Part shown: piece by piece, positions 49,668 through 61,511 of the stretch | How positions within the stretch are numbered: the stretch's first letter is position 1 | Layout: each line of letters opens with the position of its first letter | Assembly (NCBI GenBank): GCA_000181795.3 | Contig: CM012954.1 | Location: 14,269,348 to 14,333,347 of the forward strand | Direction of reading: 5' to 3' | Source of the DNA: Trichinella spiralis | Lineage: Eukaryota > Nematoda > Enoplea > Trichinellida > Trichinellidae | Length of the DNA: 64,000 nt | Position numbers and translations under genes: made by a program | The notes under the pieces: model-generated | Databases searched by the model: none | Told to the model about the DNA's origin: nothing | What the model saw: only the letters and a program-made list of their open reading frames with translations

Positions 49668-51772
49668 TTAATTTGTTTCGGTTGTTCTTGGACCATATAT
49701 GCGAACCGTTGAACCGATCTGTTCAACGTCGTCGTCGTCGTCGTCGTCGGGTTCATCTCCATCGCTGTCGTCTTGGTCGTCGGAATTTCTTCGTTCATCA
49801 GTCGCGTGTTGGCCGTGCTCTTCTTCCCGACGCTTTTCCTCTTGGGATTGCCATTCAGCTCGAGCTTGTTCGTATTCTTCGATCCTTGAAATGGAAAAAT
49901 GAATATGAATATGAATAGTATGGAAATTTGTTTACCATTCGCTTTTCCACTTGGGTTTCAGCAGAACACTGCGCGGCGTACCGAAGCCGGTCATGCCGCT
50001 TTGATTGGCCAATTTGTTCGTGCCGAACTGCAAGCGCAGTATGCCGTCGCATTTTCTGGCCATCTCTTCGGGCATCTCCTTGCCTCCGGTGGATTTGAAA
50101 ATCACATCCCGCTGCTTGGAAAAGCCGCCGCTGCCGGTCTGGGTGGCGAATTTGTTCGTACCGGCGAACCAGGGAATCTCAGCGGTACTACGACGCAGTT
50201 GTTCTTCGGTAAAATTCAACCCTTCGGGTTCGATGGTGGTCTTGAAATTTATGCAAATCAATCAACACACAGTTAGGCGCGCGCAATTGTCTCGAGAATT
50301 CTACTCACTTGTCTGTAGGCTCCCACGGCCGGCGGGTCGGTCATGCCGGATTGGCTGGCGAAAACGTTCGTGCCAGACTGGAACGGGATGTACTGTTCAC
50401 AGCGACGGTCTTTGGCCAGCCGACCACGGACCAACGTGCACTGGTTCCTCCTGCCTCCGATGACCACTTGACCGCTGCTCTGGGTGGCGAATTTGTTGCT
50501 GCCGGCTTGCATGGGTATGATGGTGTCGGACTGGTGGCGCCGGTCGTCGCTTTGACCGTTCGTCAGCAGCCAGTCTTGCTTGTCTTGGACTCGGCAGACG
50601 TTGGGTCTGCAGGCGAGGAACGGAGACGAGCCCTTCTGCGAGGCGAACTGGTTGGTTCCGCACTGGGCTCGGGTGATGCCTTGGCCCTTGCGGTCCGGTT
50701 CGACGAAGCCGCGGTCTTCGGACCTGTATATGTTCGCCCTCGGACTGCCGAAAGCGCTCATCCCTTTCTGCGAGGCGAATTTGTTGGTGCCGGTCTGCAA
50801 CGACAGTACCGACTGGCCGGCGTTGAGCTGTTCAAAAGTCCACTTGCTCGATTTGGACGGTTTGTCATTCTGAACAATAAAAATAAAATATTAATAAAGT
50901 AAACAAAAAAGAAGTGGACAATTTTATTTTATTTATTTATCGATTAAAACAAGTATCAAATTTTGAATTGTTTTCTTTTTTTTCATAGTCTACTGTAAGA
51001 AAGAACGCGGAAGTTGACAATTTTCTTTCCAGTCGATCAAATTTTGCACCAGTTTTTCCCAAAGATATTCGTTGAAAAAGTGTGATCTGTGGGACAGTTT
51101 TTGCTGGTCATCGTTTTTCATTAAATTCCAACAGACGAATTAATTTCTCCACCTGTTGACGTGTTGACCAAATTTCGGTGCGAAAATAACGACGCCTCTG
51201 GTCGTGCGTCAAATCGGCCCCACCCCCTTCAACCCCCCCCCACCCCAATCCTCCCCACATACCCATACCAGCTAACAAAATGGAAAATGCAAATTTTCTC
51301 AAGCTTGTTGTTTTCCCATTGGAAAACTATTTTCCACTGACAACGTGGTCAACGAGAACAACAAGTTCAGCTTCTTCTCCAAAGCGACCTGCTTGCTTGG
51401 GAGGTTTGGGAATTGAAAAGCGCATAGTTGTGCCTGCTATTGTTCCACTTGTTGTTTGCCTGATGCTATTTAAAATTCATTTCTCCAATACGACTACCCG
51501 ACGATGTTCCTTTCAAAATTCACAACCGGTCAATCGACTGACTGATCTACGCCGAAAATACGTTCCACTTTTTTAATTCACAACCAACCATCAATGTCAT
51601 CATCGACGCAAAATTAAATGGTCAATTTGATCGATATTTATATTTTATTTAATCGTTTCATCGAAATTGAAATGTGATGATAAATTATAAAATAGAATAA
51701 CACAATAATTATAGTAAAATGAAAAGAAACAGAAAAAAAACAAATTTACATTTCACATACCTCATCCCTCAT
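49668..51772 (-). CDS. UNC-87-type calponin-like repeat (CLIK) protein
   Basis: Actin-bundling muscle protein that stabilises thin filaments against ADF/cofilin and competes with calponin/tropomyosin functions. Exons 51772-51761, 50869-50309, 50240-49936 and 49884-49668 total 365 codons with stop. Six CLIK repeats are visible, each a variant of GTNKFASQKGMSxFGxPR; the last is GTNKLANQSGMTGFGTPR. C. elegans UNC-87 carries seven. The first exon is only four codons (Met-Arg-Asp-Glu) and is inferred from its donor and phase. An unusual acidic C-terminal tail follows the repeats, with a run of Asp (encoded by a GAC repeat). The repeat block is GC-rich, so the opposite strand shows long false open frames. 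The repeat family is certain; UNC-87 versus its CLIK-1 paralogue is not. Confidence 0.85.
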
Positions 51773-53227
51773 GGCAGTGATTGTATGGACTGGATCAGTA
51801 GTTGAATATGATTCGATATATATATATTGCCGTTGTATACGGATGATTATATTTGTTTTTAATTAAAAAAATATTTTTTGTGAAAAAAATCTATTTCGCT
51901 TGAAATCGTTTGACAGATGCGTCCGCTTGTTGAACGAGCACAATTCGCAAATGTGATGGGATTCAGAACTGGTGAGGGAAGTTGGCAGTGGGAAAACCAG
52001 TTCCAGATGAGTAGAAGCATACAGCGCAAATCCAGTGTTCGCTGTTGTCGAAGGAGAACAGCAGAAACGACTTGCAACGGGTCTTGCAGAAAAGACAAGA
52101 CAAACCCGAGAGTGACAAACGGTTGCTTGACAGACAAGTAAATCGCGAAAATGTGCTGTAAAACCGACCATATCTGGCCGGCAAATGAATCAATCACACT
52201 GCCAGCCGTATAGCTTGGCTGGCCGTGGCATTTTTGTGTCATGGAAATTTTAATAGTACCACTTTGGTTCTTTTTTTCACATCTCAAAATGGTTCAAATG
52301 CAAAATTTATTTTGTAAAATTTAAATTTTCCATAATTTACGGAAAAAATTTAATTTTCTCACGCTCAATCAATTCCCAACATTCTCCTGTGCTAATGTGA
52401 TTTGTAATTTAACTTGTTCAGCCGTTCGATAAACTTATTCCATTCTCTGTGAAACAACATTGATAAATAATTTTCGTTTCTATTTAATGAAGTCAATTTT
52501 AAAATTTAACTGTTACTTATGAACGGTACATTTTACAGAAGAAAAAATTCCCAAATACAATTAAAACTTAATTTCACCACAGTATTCAAATTATACTGTA
52601 ATTTGTACGTTGTCAATTCATTCGGAAAAAAAACCTTGACATACAAAAATTTGAAATTTTATAAAATATTAGTTTCTTGAAGTAGAAACGGTTAATTTAA
52701 ATTATCACTTTTCGCCAACTTCGATGTTTTCAAAACGATTGTTTCAACATGAATTCTAAGGATATCAGTGTTCACTGAATATTGTTGTTTCATTCAACAA
52801 TTTATAATAAAGCAGAACGCTTTGAAATTGAATTGATTTGTATTAAATTGAAAAATAAAACCTTTTACTCATTTGTTGCATACTGAACGCAATAATTGAA
52901 ACGGGTGAAAATGAAATCATCGAAATTACAGTATTACGACAATGAAACACGTGGGCGGAAAATGTACCAATTTTTTTGTTCAATTTTAAACTATATTTTT
53001 TATATAATAAGTACAAATAATTTTTTTAATTACTGCCAAGATTTATTTTTTATGATATTTCAAAATTCAGAACACATTGTGGAATAATTCCACTTAATGA
53101 TAGTAAAGTTTTAATATTACTGTAATGCTCAAGAAGATCCGTTTGGTGTCGGTGCTGGACGGATTGTTCCGTTAGCGCATTCCCACAGACGTGAATACTG
53201 CTGAAAAGCCCTTCGTACAGCAATAGA
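51773..53227. other. Divergent intergenic region
   Basis: Between the UNC-87-like gene (minus) and eIF2A (plus). A moderately GC-rich patch at 51917-52200 has open frames on both strands but no recognisable peptide. The remainder is AT-rich and empty. Confidence 0.5.
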
Positions 53228-56093
53228 ATGTCTACCGACGCCGAAAAACCCGAACTTGGGCGCATTCCGAAGTTTGCTTGTACGCTAATAAACTGATCTT
53301 TCGCTTTGTTGAAATTTTATTTTTCAGTAAGAGATGATAGAAGCATTACAGTTTATGCTGGTGTTTCAAACCCGGTTCAGGTTTTCAATTTTGAATGGTA
53401 CTTTTTATTAGTAAAAGAAATTTTTTTAACGTTGAATTTCACAAATTTCAATTCAGCCGTGCCTGTACCGGTGGAGCAACGTTGACATTCAGCAATGATG
53501 GGAAATACTTTGCTTTCTGTGATGAAAAGTGATTTTTATATGTTTTAATTTTATTCAATCAAACTACGAATATCTTTGTTTTAGAATTTTCGTCTACAAA
53601 TGTTCAAAGTGGAGACTGCATGCTGCTTTTGACGAAAATGAAGCGACGAATTTGTTCTTTTCGCCGAAGAATTCAGTTTTATGTACTTTCAAGCCTTATT
53701 CAACCGCTGTTGGTGTTACATCTGTGGAAAGTAACCTGAAATTGTGGTCCATGTTTACTGGAGAATTGTTGTGCGAATGGGTGCAAAAGAATATCGTTAG
53801 CTGGTATTTATTTTGTTTGTTAGCTTTCTTGTTTCGTAGATGTGCTTGCATTTTACTGACAAATTTATAATAAACAATTGTCGGGATTAAACTGTAGCTA
53901 TTTGACAGTTTAATTTAAAAGGTGTTTATTTTAGGCGACCAATGTGGACAGCCGACGAGTCAATAGTTTTGCGTCTTGTGGGATCGGAATTGTGGTTTAT
54001 TGCACCTGAGAACCTGAGTTAAACTTGTACAAGCGTTTTTTTTCGTGAAAAAAATTAATAATTTATTTCAGATCGATATGTGCAGAAGTTAACTTTGCCC
54101 AAGTTGACCAGTTTCAGTTTATCTCCTGGCTCAGCTCCATTTCACGTGGCCGTCTACACGGCATCGTCGAGTGTATGTTGATGAAATTTTTTGTAATATT
54201 TTCCATTCTTGCTCAGTGCTTGCTAATTTGCAGGAGAAGATGGCATCGGCTCGATTGTACAGATTTAGCTTGAAGGCGCCAATTGATATTGTTGCGTGCA
54301 AAAATTTTCAAGCCGATCGGGTCGACTTTCATTGGAACAAGAATGGTATTCAGATTTTTTTTTTCTATTTTGTTGTTACCTTTGAGTTTGTTTTGAAAAA
54401 GTTTCAATTCAGTATATTAATTTTTCTTTTTATAAATCATGAACAAAGTTTTTTTGCTTATATTTCTTTTTTTTTGATTTTATATTTCCGCAAGAATTGT
54501 GTTCAATTTAAAAATTTAAATATTTATGAATAGTTATGGTTCACGTTGTTTTTTTTTCTTTAGGAACCGCAGTTCTGGTTATGGCAATATTGGATGTAGA
54601 TCCACAGAACAAATCTTATTACGGCTGTGAAAATTTGCACCTCATGACAACGTACGGCGAAGCGTGCAACGTGCCGCTGGATCGAGAAGGACCCATCCAC
54701 AGTGTTGATTGGCATCCTGGTTCAAAGCTGTTTTGCGTTGTCTACGGGTGTATGCGGAGTTTGTAGTCGATTTGAAATTGTTGTTGAAAATTTTTATTTC
54801 CAACAGATATCCCATCCAAAGCAGCATTGTTTGATTTGAAGGCGAATCGTGTTTTCGATTTTGGTTGTGAACCGCGCAACGAAGTGCACTTCAATCGATT
54901 TGGAAATTATATCCTTTCATTGGAATAATTTTTGTTCTATTATAATTAAGTTTATTATTTGTGAAATTTCATTTCCTTAACGTTAGATTTTTGTTGTTTT
55001 ACTGATGTTCCTTTGCGGTTTTGGAAGCATCAGTGGTAACATCGAATGTTGGTCGATGAAAGATAGAAAAAAAATTTCCGAATTTGTCGCCGAAGATACG
55101 ACATTTTTTGAAATTTCTCCCGACGGCATTCACTTCATCACCGCTACCACGTCTCCACGTCTGCGCGTTAGCAACGGGTAATTAATTAATTAATTATATG
55201 TGTTTGTGTTGATTGTTTATTTGTTAATTATTAAATTTTCAAGTTTGAAAATTTGGCACTGTTCGGGAAAGGTGATTCACGAGATCAACTGCATCGATGA
55301 AACTCTTCTTTGGCAAGTAATTTGGAGTTCTGAAGGGAAGGACAAATTTCCAAAACCAGTGATCGATTTGTCCAGCTTCCAAGGCGCCAAAGCGGGTAAT
55401 TGTTGTTGTGTAAATTTTTGATTAATTGCAATTTTATGATAATTTTGTAAGTCCAACAAAGCGCTTACGTTCCACCACATCTGCGCGGCACGATCAAAGC
55501 CGAACCGGCCAAATCGTCACTCGGTGAAGTGGATTCTCGATTCAACGGAGACGAATCGGGTAAATTTTGAAATTTTTTTTCTCTCTTTTTGAAGCAGCAT
55601 AACAGCAGCTTTTTTTCAGCTTCGAAAAAGAGGAAAAACGTTGGTTTTAGAAAGGTAAAAATGATAATTATAAAAAATTATTTTTTTTGTTTATCAATGA
55701 AAATTTGTTAGGACCATCACGGTAATTTGGGAAAACTTTTGAACACTGACAACACGAAAGCGACAGACAGAGGTGAAAGAATGAAAAAAATTCGTTCTTT
55801 GCAAACAGTAGGATAGTTTTCTTTTTGATATGCAAAATTTCGTTCAGTAATTAACTCGAATCTCATTTCGAATGTTCAGAAATTGAGGCAGATTAAAATT
55901 TTGAAAGACAAACAAAGTCAAGGTTGCAAATTGGAATTGAATCAGGTATTGTTTGATTTTTTTTGTCTGTTTTGATAATGGCTGCTGATTTGTTGTTTTT
56001 TTTTCTGAATTTCAGATTGAAAAAATTAACAGAGAAGAAGAAATCCAAGCTCAACTTGAACAACTCACGATCACTGGTGAAGATCATGGCTGA
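53228..56093 (+). CDS. EIF2A: Eukaryotic translation initiation factor 2A
   Basis: WD-propeller factor implicated in non-canonical, eIF2-independent initiator-tRNA delivery and start-codon choice. Sixteen exons: 53228-53279, 53328-53397, 53457-53528, 53585-53803, 53935-54017, 54072-54172, 54234-54345, 54564-54749, 54807-54908, 55003-55177, 55244-55395, 55452-55559, 55620-55654, 55712-55807, 55880-55945, 56016-56093, totalling 568 codons (human 585). Matching landmarks include FSPKNSVLCTFKPY (human FSPKNTVLATWQPY), WNKNGTAVLVMA, VDPQNKSYYG, TATTSPRLRVSNG (human TATCAPRLRVNNG), LKIWH, AYVPPHLRG and a C-terminal charged coiled coil. All phases agree, but only if the intron at 54909-55002 is spliced as an AT-AC intron. 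Confidence 0.93.
54909..55002 (+). other. U12-type AT-AC intron in eIF2A
   Basis: The donor is ATATCCTT (54909-54916), the textbook U12 AT-AC 5' site. TTCCTTAAC, the consensus U12 branch sequence, lies at 54973-54981. The acceptor is TTTAC ending at 55002, about 22 nt past the branch A. Splicing here is phase 1 on both sides and restores a peptide (GNLMFLCGFGSISGN) that aligns with human HILVLAGFGNLRGQ. No GT-AG pair nearby keeps the frame and the conserved residues. Confidence 0.85.
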
Positions 56094-56186
56094 TGGAATA
56101 TGTGGAAAATAAATTATTATTCTTTTTTTTTAATTTAAATATATTTTCATTTTATTTTGACAAACAAACAAGAAGAGTAATATATA

Positions 56187-56217
<31 letters not shown>

Positions 56218-57043
56218 GTCATCCGAAGAAGAATGTTGAGTTGATTGGACATCTTAAAAAGAAAAAAGAAACATCTTTGAACTCCACAATTTTGCGTGTC
56301 TTTTCTTTTTCTCATTTGTTTATTTGTTTACATGTTGATAGGTGGAGCCACCCGTTTGAAAGTAAAAGAGCATTTGAGGAAAAATTTCAATTTTTGTCTT
56401 TTTCATTTTCTGCGGAAAAATTTTTCTTCCATTTTATATACAGGAGAAAGAGAACGACCGAGACAGAAAAACCGGTTTTCTTCGCAATTGTGATCAACCG
56501 ACCGAAAACTGAGCCGAACTGTTCACAGTTGGTCGATTCACTTTTTCTTTTCCACCAAATTTAACCAACTAACTTGAGGATCATATTTTGAATTTTTTTT
56601 TGAAAATTATTCATTTCCATCTAGCCAACCGGAAGTCCATACGCTTTTGATGATGAGTATTTGTCGGACAAATTTGCATACTGCAGAAAAAAAATTGATC
56701 AACTCGTGTCCAAATTGGTTACTGTAAAAAGTTTGATGCGTGGCGCATCCCGCTTTGTTGCGGTTGATCTTTTATCGTAACTACGATGATTTTGAGGGTA
56801 AGTTGGTCGAGTGAATTTTTTACGAATGTGAAATGTGATTTCTTTTTTTCATTAAAATTTTTCCATTTTTAATTAACGACAATAAATCACAGTGTTGTAG
56901 TATCGGTTAATTTCGAACAAAACTTGCCACATAATTCAACAATAATTTCAATTGATTAGCCCATAGCAAATAATAATAATAATAATAATAGAATCAAAAC
57001 AGAATAACAGAAATCAATAAAATAGGCAAGTTTTTGGAAAGTT
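56094..57043. other. Intergenic, with one possible orphan exon
   Basis: An AATAAA signal sits near 56108 and an (ATT)n microsatellite at about 56190-56218. At 56625-56780 on the plus strand, a CTAG acceptor precedes 51 open codons ending in TAA with ordinary amino-acid composition (starts PTGSPYAFDDEYL). Its upstream exon is not identified, so it is noted but not called as a gene. Confidence 0.4.
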
Positions 57044-59589
57044 TCAAAGTTTGACAAAGTGAGAATGGCCATTTTTGTCGGTGTTGTAGTGGTGATGTTC
57101 TGCTTCGCCGGTGCAAAAGTTGGTTGGAGATTTGTGATTTTCCCGAGAAAAGCGTCCAGCTTGCCAAGCCACTAGAACCAAAAGCATCGTGACGAACAAA
57201 ACGGGCGTGGCGACGATCGCCGTGAACTGCCACCACTGCATACAGATTTGGTTCGAAACGGATTCGCTTTTCACTGACGGTAGTACGGTTGAGGTTGAAG
57301 CTGAAAAAGAAATATGCAAATTTTTGTCGTAGAATTGTCGAGAAAGAAAAAAAAATTGTTTGCAACGCAACCAACCTTTGCCGTCGTCGACGACAATGTA
57401 GCGGCTCAGTTGGATGTGCCTCAAGTCGTCGCTTTGCAAATGATCCTGCTGCTGTTCTTCTTCGTCGGTTTCTTCTTCATCATTCACTAGGGCATTTCTC
57501 TTTCGTCGTCGTCCAGTAGAGAAACACTGCGCATAAAAAATGAACAATGGCCAAGTGGAGGAAAATTTTAAAAAATAACTGAAAAATATTCCAAAATTTA
57601 CATTTCTCTTCGGCTTGCATTCGACTTGATTGCCGACGCATGCCAACAGCGAACAGTGGATGTAGAGATTTCTGCCGTGATTGGTGAAGTGGAAAGCTTG
57701 GAAATTTAGCTGGTAGCTGGTGCCGTTTTCGTTTCGTTCCATCGGCGGCACGATCGCTTTTACCACTGGATTTCGTTTGTTGAAACATCTGAAATTTTTT
57801 TTGTTCTATTTAGAAAAAACGACAAAAAAGAATCTCGACTTTACCCATTTTTTACGAATATCAAATTGTAACTGTCGTTCAGAGCTTTCACGTCCGACAC
57901 GTCGAATGCGGAAAAATAGCACATTTGTGGCAATATTTGTTTGACTGAAAAAAAAATTGATCGACAAGTTATCTTCAAGTATTACTGTAAATTATGTATA
58001 TTTTTCGGTTCGGTTCAAATTCATTTTACATGTTCTAGTTTCGTTGACGGCGATGACCAGTTTCACTTCGTCGCCAAGTTTGACGTTGCTGTTACGCAGC
58101 GGTTGGCCATTTTCGTCGTAAAAATCCAACATTACAGTATTTTTGGCGTCGGCTTCGCCTTTCACGTCCACGTCCTCGTTCACCGTACCACCGTAACGCA
58201 GTTTTTCCCTGCAACATCCCGTCTGGTAAGTTTTCAATTTTATTTTTACAACACTCCCCCCCCCTCAACTTACTGGCTAATTTCCCCTTTGAATGTTGTC
58301 AACGACGCGTCCACTTTGGTCTTGTAAAGGCAAATCAACGAATCGCCGATTGTATAATTGACTTTGTCTATCAGCAATAGGATTGTCTTGGCCGACGCAA
58401 CCCAGGCCGGAGTCTGTAGTAATGACGATGATGATAATGTGGAAAATTTTTTTCATTTTTATCCCATTTATCATTGTCAACTTACAATATCGAATCGAGG
58501 CTCCACACCGCACAAGTATCGATCATCGTAGGGAATTAGGAACCGATAGCCGGGGCCGACGTCTTCTCTGTTTACACTGTTGCACTGCGGATGGCCTTCG
58601 ACTTCCAATCGCCAATTGCCTTTTATCGGATTCGGCAGGCTACTTTTCAACTGAACTTCCATTCCATTTGCCAAACAAGTGACCGATTCCACTTTAATGA
58701 ATTTAAATTTTAAAAATAAAATCAACTGAGAAAATGTTAAAATTACCGAAATTTTTCGAGTCCGATTCTACAGTATCCTCCGCATGACTTGACTGAAACG
58801 ATGACGTGTCAAAATTGAAAACAAAAGTCGGGAAATGTTTTTCTTTTTCTCTCTTTTCAACTTACCACTTGAGCTGTCGTTTCGAATTTTCTCACTGTTG
58901 AATTGATCTCGAGCACATTCTAAAGGTTGAAGCAATTTTTAGCAAAGGAATATTTTAATAATCAGTTTGTTGTTGTTGTTGTTTCAAAATTATCATACGT
59001 ACATCAGTTTCTTGTGCAGTCGCATTGACAGTGATATAAGTGGACATGCTGGGTGATTCGGTTGATTTTTGAGGCTGCAAAATGGATACGGAAATGCTTT
59101 TTTGTTTCGCATGCACAAAATTTGCATTGAAAATGAAGAAAAGGAACAAAAAATTGTGACTTTTCAAAACTTGATGTCTACCTCAACAGTGGTATTTGCA
59201 TTTGTTGGACTGTCATCAATTGCAGTGGGTTCGGTGCTGTGATCGACAGTTGTTGTATCGTCAGTGTTGGATTCCTGACAATTTTGCTCATTCAAATTTT
59301 CATTCATTTTTAACAACTGCTTATTCAAGTGCAAACAAAGCATGCATTAATTATTACAACAATCTACCTCAACGTTCGCTGTAGTCGTTTCGGTCGTGTC
59401 AGAAACGTGCGTCTGGGCAATTGGAAAATTTGAATATCATTACATACAGTGAGTGAGTGAATACATACATTTGCATACCTGCTGTTGTGTTGTGATTGCT
59501 TGTTCAGTGCTGTTGTCTGTGGTTGCAAAATTCAAGCTTACCGTTGAAAGCAGAACGACGATAAAGCAGACCAAACGACTGGGATGCAT
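57044..59589 (-). CDS. ZP-domain (cuticlin-type) transmembrane protein
   Basis: Secreted/apical matrix protein that polymerises through its zona pellucida domain, probably cuticle or epithelial matrix. Thirteen exons (59589-59479, 59412-59368, 59274-59182, 59074-59003, 58919-58866, 58792-58747, 58691-58486, 58413-58274, 58208-58030, 57944-57845, 57788-57602, 57526-57376, 57300-57044) give 546 codons. A signal peptide is followed by a Thr/Ser-rich mucin-like stalk (~25-155), a ZP domain with regularly spaced Cys (VTCLANGMEV, SLLACVGNQVEC), a consensus furin-type cleavage site RRRKR (~416-420), one membrane helix (~485-506) and a short tail. This layout is typical of nematode CUT/DYF-7/NOAH-type proteins; which subfamily is not clear. 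The stalk is split into many tiny exons. Confidence 0.85.
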
Positions 59590-61511
59590 TTTGTCGATTC
59601 AAACTGGCTGACAAGCGATGACGACTACAATCCCGACTTGTCTGAAATGATAAGAAAAAACTGAACACTTTTTTTTCTCTCACACCAAAATGCACAACGA
59701 CCGACGACTACTATTATCACTACTACACGATGGGATACAAGTCAAAAAGAATAGATGATACAAGATGAAAAGAACAAAAAAACCGATGATAATCAACTAG
59801 TAAGTTGACCACCTAGGGATGATGAATGAAAATACGACTAGACAATTGTGAGGAAAAAAACAAGTGACCCTAGAAGTCGCCAGAGCGTGAGAGATGGAAC
59901 AATGCAACGACAGGCTGAAACATGCGGTGGAGATTGAAAGCCGACCGATTGGACACACTGAGAATGTCATAATTGGACCAGGTATAGGGCCGGCAAATTA
60001 GCGGTCATTGACGGTCTGCGTAGACAATGGACGGGCCGGTCATTTGGCGGACAGAGCCGATGCAATACAATTTCAGCCGACCCGAACCTGGATCCGTCTG
60101 CTTGGGACTTGAATGGATTTGATGAGCAGCTGCGCAGCGTCCACACGGCCAGGATGTGGAACCACAAATTCGTATACGACTGGCCAATGCGCAATTGCTT
60201 TATGGCACCTTCCAGCGGCATCTACAAAAGCACCATTCCAGGTCGGCCGGACGACGCCGCTCTTAATCTCTCCCTCTTAATTGCTAAAGTCAACATGCAC
60301 TTGTAGTGTATGAGAAGAAGTGTTGTTGAATTACTTGGAAATGGCAATGGATATGAGCCAGGCGAGAAGATGTGGCTGATTTTGAACGAGCTGAACGTTT
60401 TACAATAATTATTTATTTTTGTTGAAACAATGAGAAATGATTGTCAAGAAAAGATTTAAAAATCCGATTTGGAGCAGGTGTTGAAAGATTTATTATTCGA
60501 GGATAATGGTTATGATAATTTGAATGAAAGGAAACAGATTCGTGCAAATTTAGAAGAGAAGGTAAATTACGAATATGAACGAATGGACACAACACAAAAA
60601 GAATAACCTGGATGTAGTAGTATAATATATGCATAGATGGAGAGACAGAGAGAGAGCGAGAGAGAGAGAGAGAATGATTTATAGCCGCCGCACATAGTAC
60701 GCCTGCTTTAACGAATAGGCGAAATCGGCGTTCACATTTCGGTCGCCAATGAGCTAAAGCGTTATGCAAATACTGCAGAGCGAACGGCATTATCGACTAA
60801 TTAGTGCCGTGCCATCCATTGGAGCAGCTGACTCATTTGTTGCATCAGTGACTCATTCCGGAACTAGGGATAAAATTTAAATACAATCATGCTGAATGAA
60901 AGCGATGACAAAGTGAAAAAAAGAATGCATCCGCATTCTTTGATTCATACATTGACATTTTCTGTTCTTACTGCACATATTTACTATTCGGCTATGGAAA
61001 AACGGGGGGAAAAGATAAATACGTATTGAGAAGCTTCAATGGCTAATAGGGTTTTTTGCTTATGCATGTGTTTGATTTTTTTTCTTCTTTTCAACAGAAC
61101 AAGTGAAAACACAAAATTCTATTGTTACACTGTCACTATCACAGACGGAAACATCACAACAACTTTATAATACTGGGAAGAGTGTTTTTTTGATTTTTTA
61201 AACAACTCCATTTACTATTCACTATATATGCAGGATGAGACATTTTATTTTATTTTATTTATTTATTTGTGACTAATCCACAATCATCGCATGTCGCGAA
61301 TGATGTGTATGTGTAATAGTAGTTTGTGTATTTTTTTTCAACGATGATTAACTGCTTGACTGTATGATTAACTGTATTGAAGAACAATGATGAATGTGAT
61401 GGAGAATTTTTATTTGAGATTAATTTTTGACATTTTCTTGAATTGATGTGGCATTTTGCTTACATGTACGGATAAAACTTCCAATTATTAATTTCTATGT
61501 ATTGTAATTAT
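59590..61511. other. Intergenic upstream of the ZP gene
   Basis: A GC-richer patch at about 59940-60270 is open on both strands (plus 60109-60306, minus 59967-60221) but gives no recognisable peptide and could be a transcribed leader or a decayed exon. A (GA)n tract lies at 60640-60673. The rest is empty AT-rich DNA and the sulfite oxidase 3' UTR. Confidence 0.5.
60640..60673. repeat. (GA)n microsatellite
   Basis: Nearly perfect AG/GA run with one CAG and one CG interruption. Confidence 0.85.

Noticed and set aside
49658-49902. Arg/Ser-rich plus-strand open frames
   Set aside because: Complement of the acidic tail-coding GAC/GAA repeats of the CLIK gene.
50309-50902. 197-codon plus-strand open frame
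   Set aside because: Antisense of the CLIK repeats; periodicity and GC content come from the minus-strand gene.
51859-52287. 142-codon minus-strand open frame and overlapping plus-strand frame at 51917-52141
   Set aside because: Both strands are open over a GC-richer patch; neither peptide is recognisable and neither has convincing splice or start context.
54909-55002. Treating the eIF2A gap as a sequencing frameshift
   Set aside because: A complete set of U12 intron signals with matching phase explains it without assuming an error.
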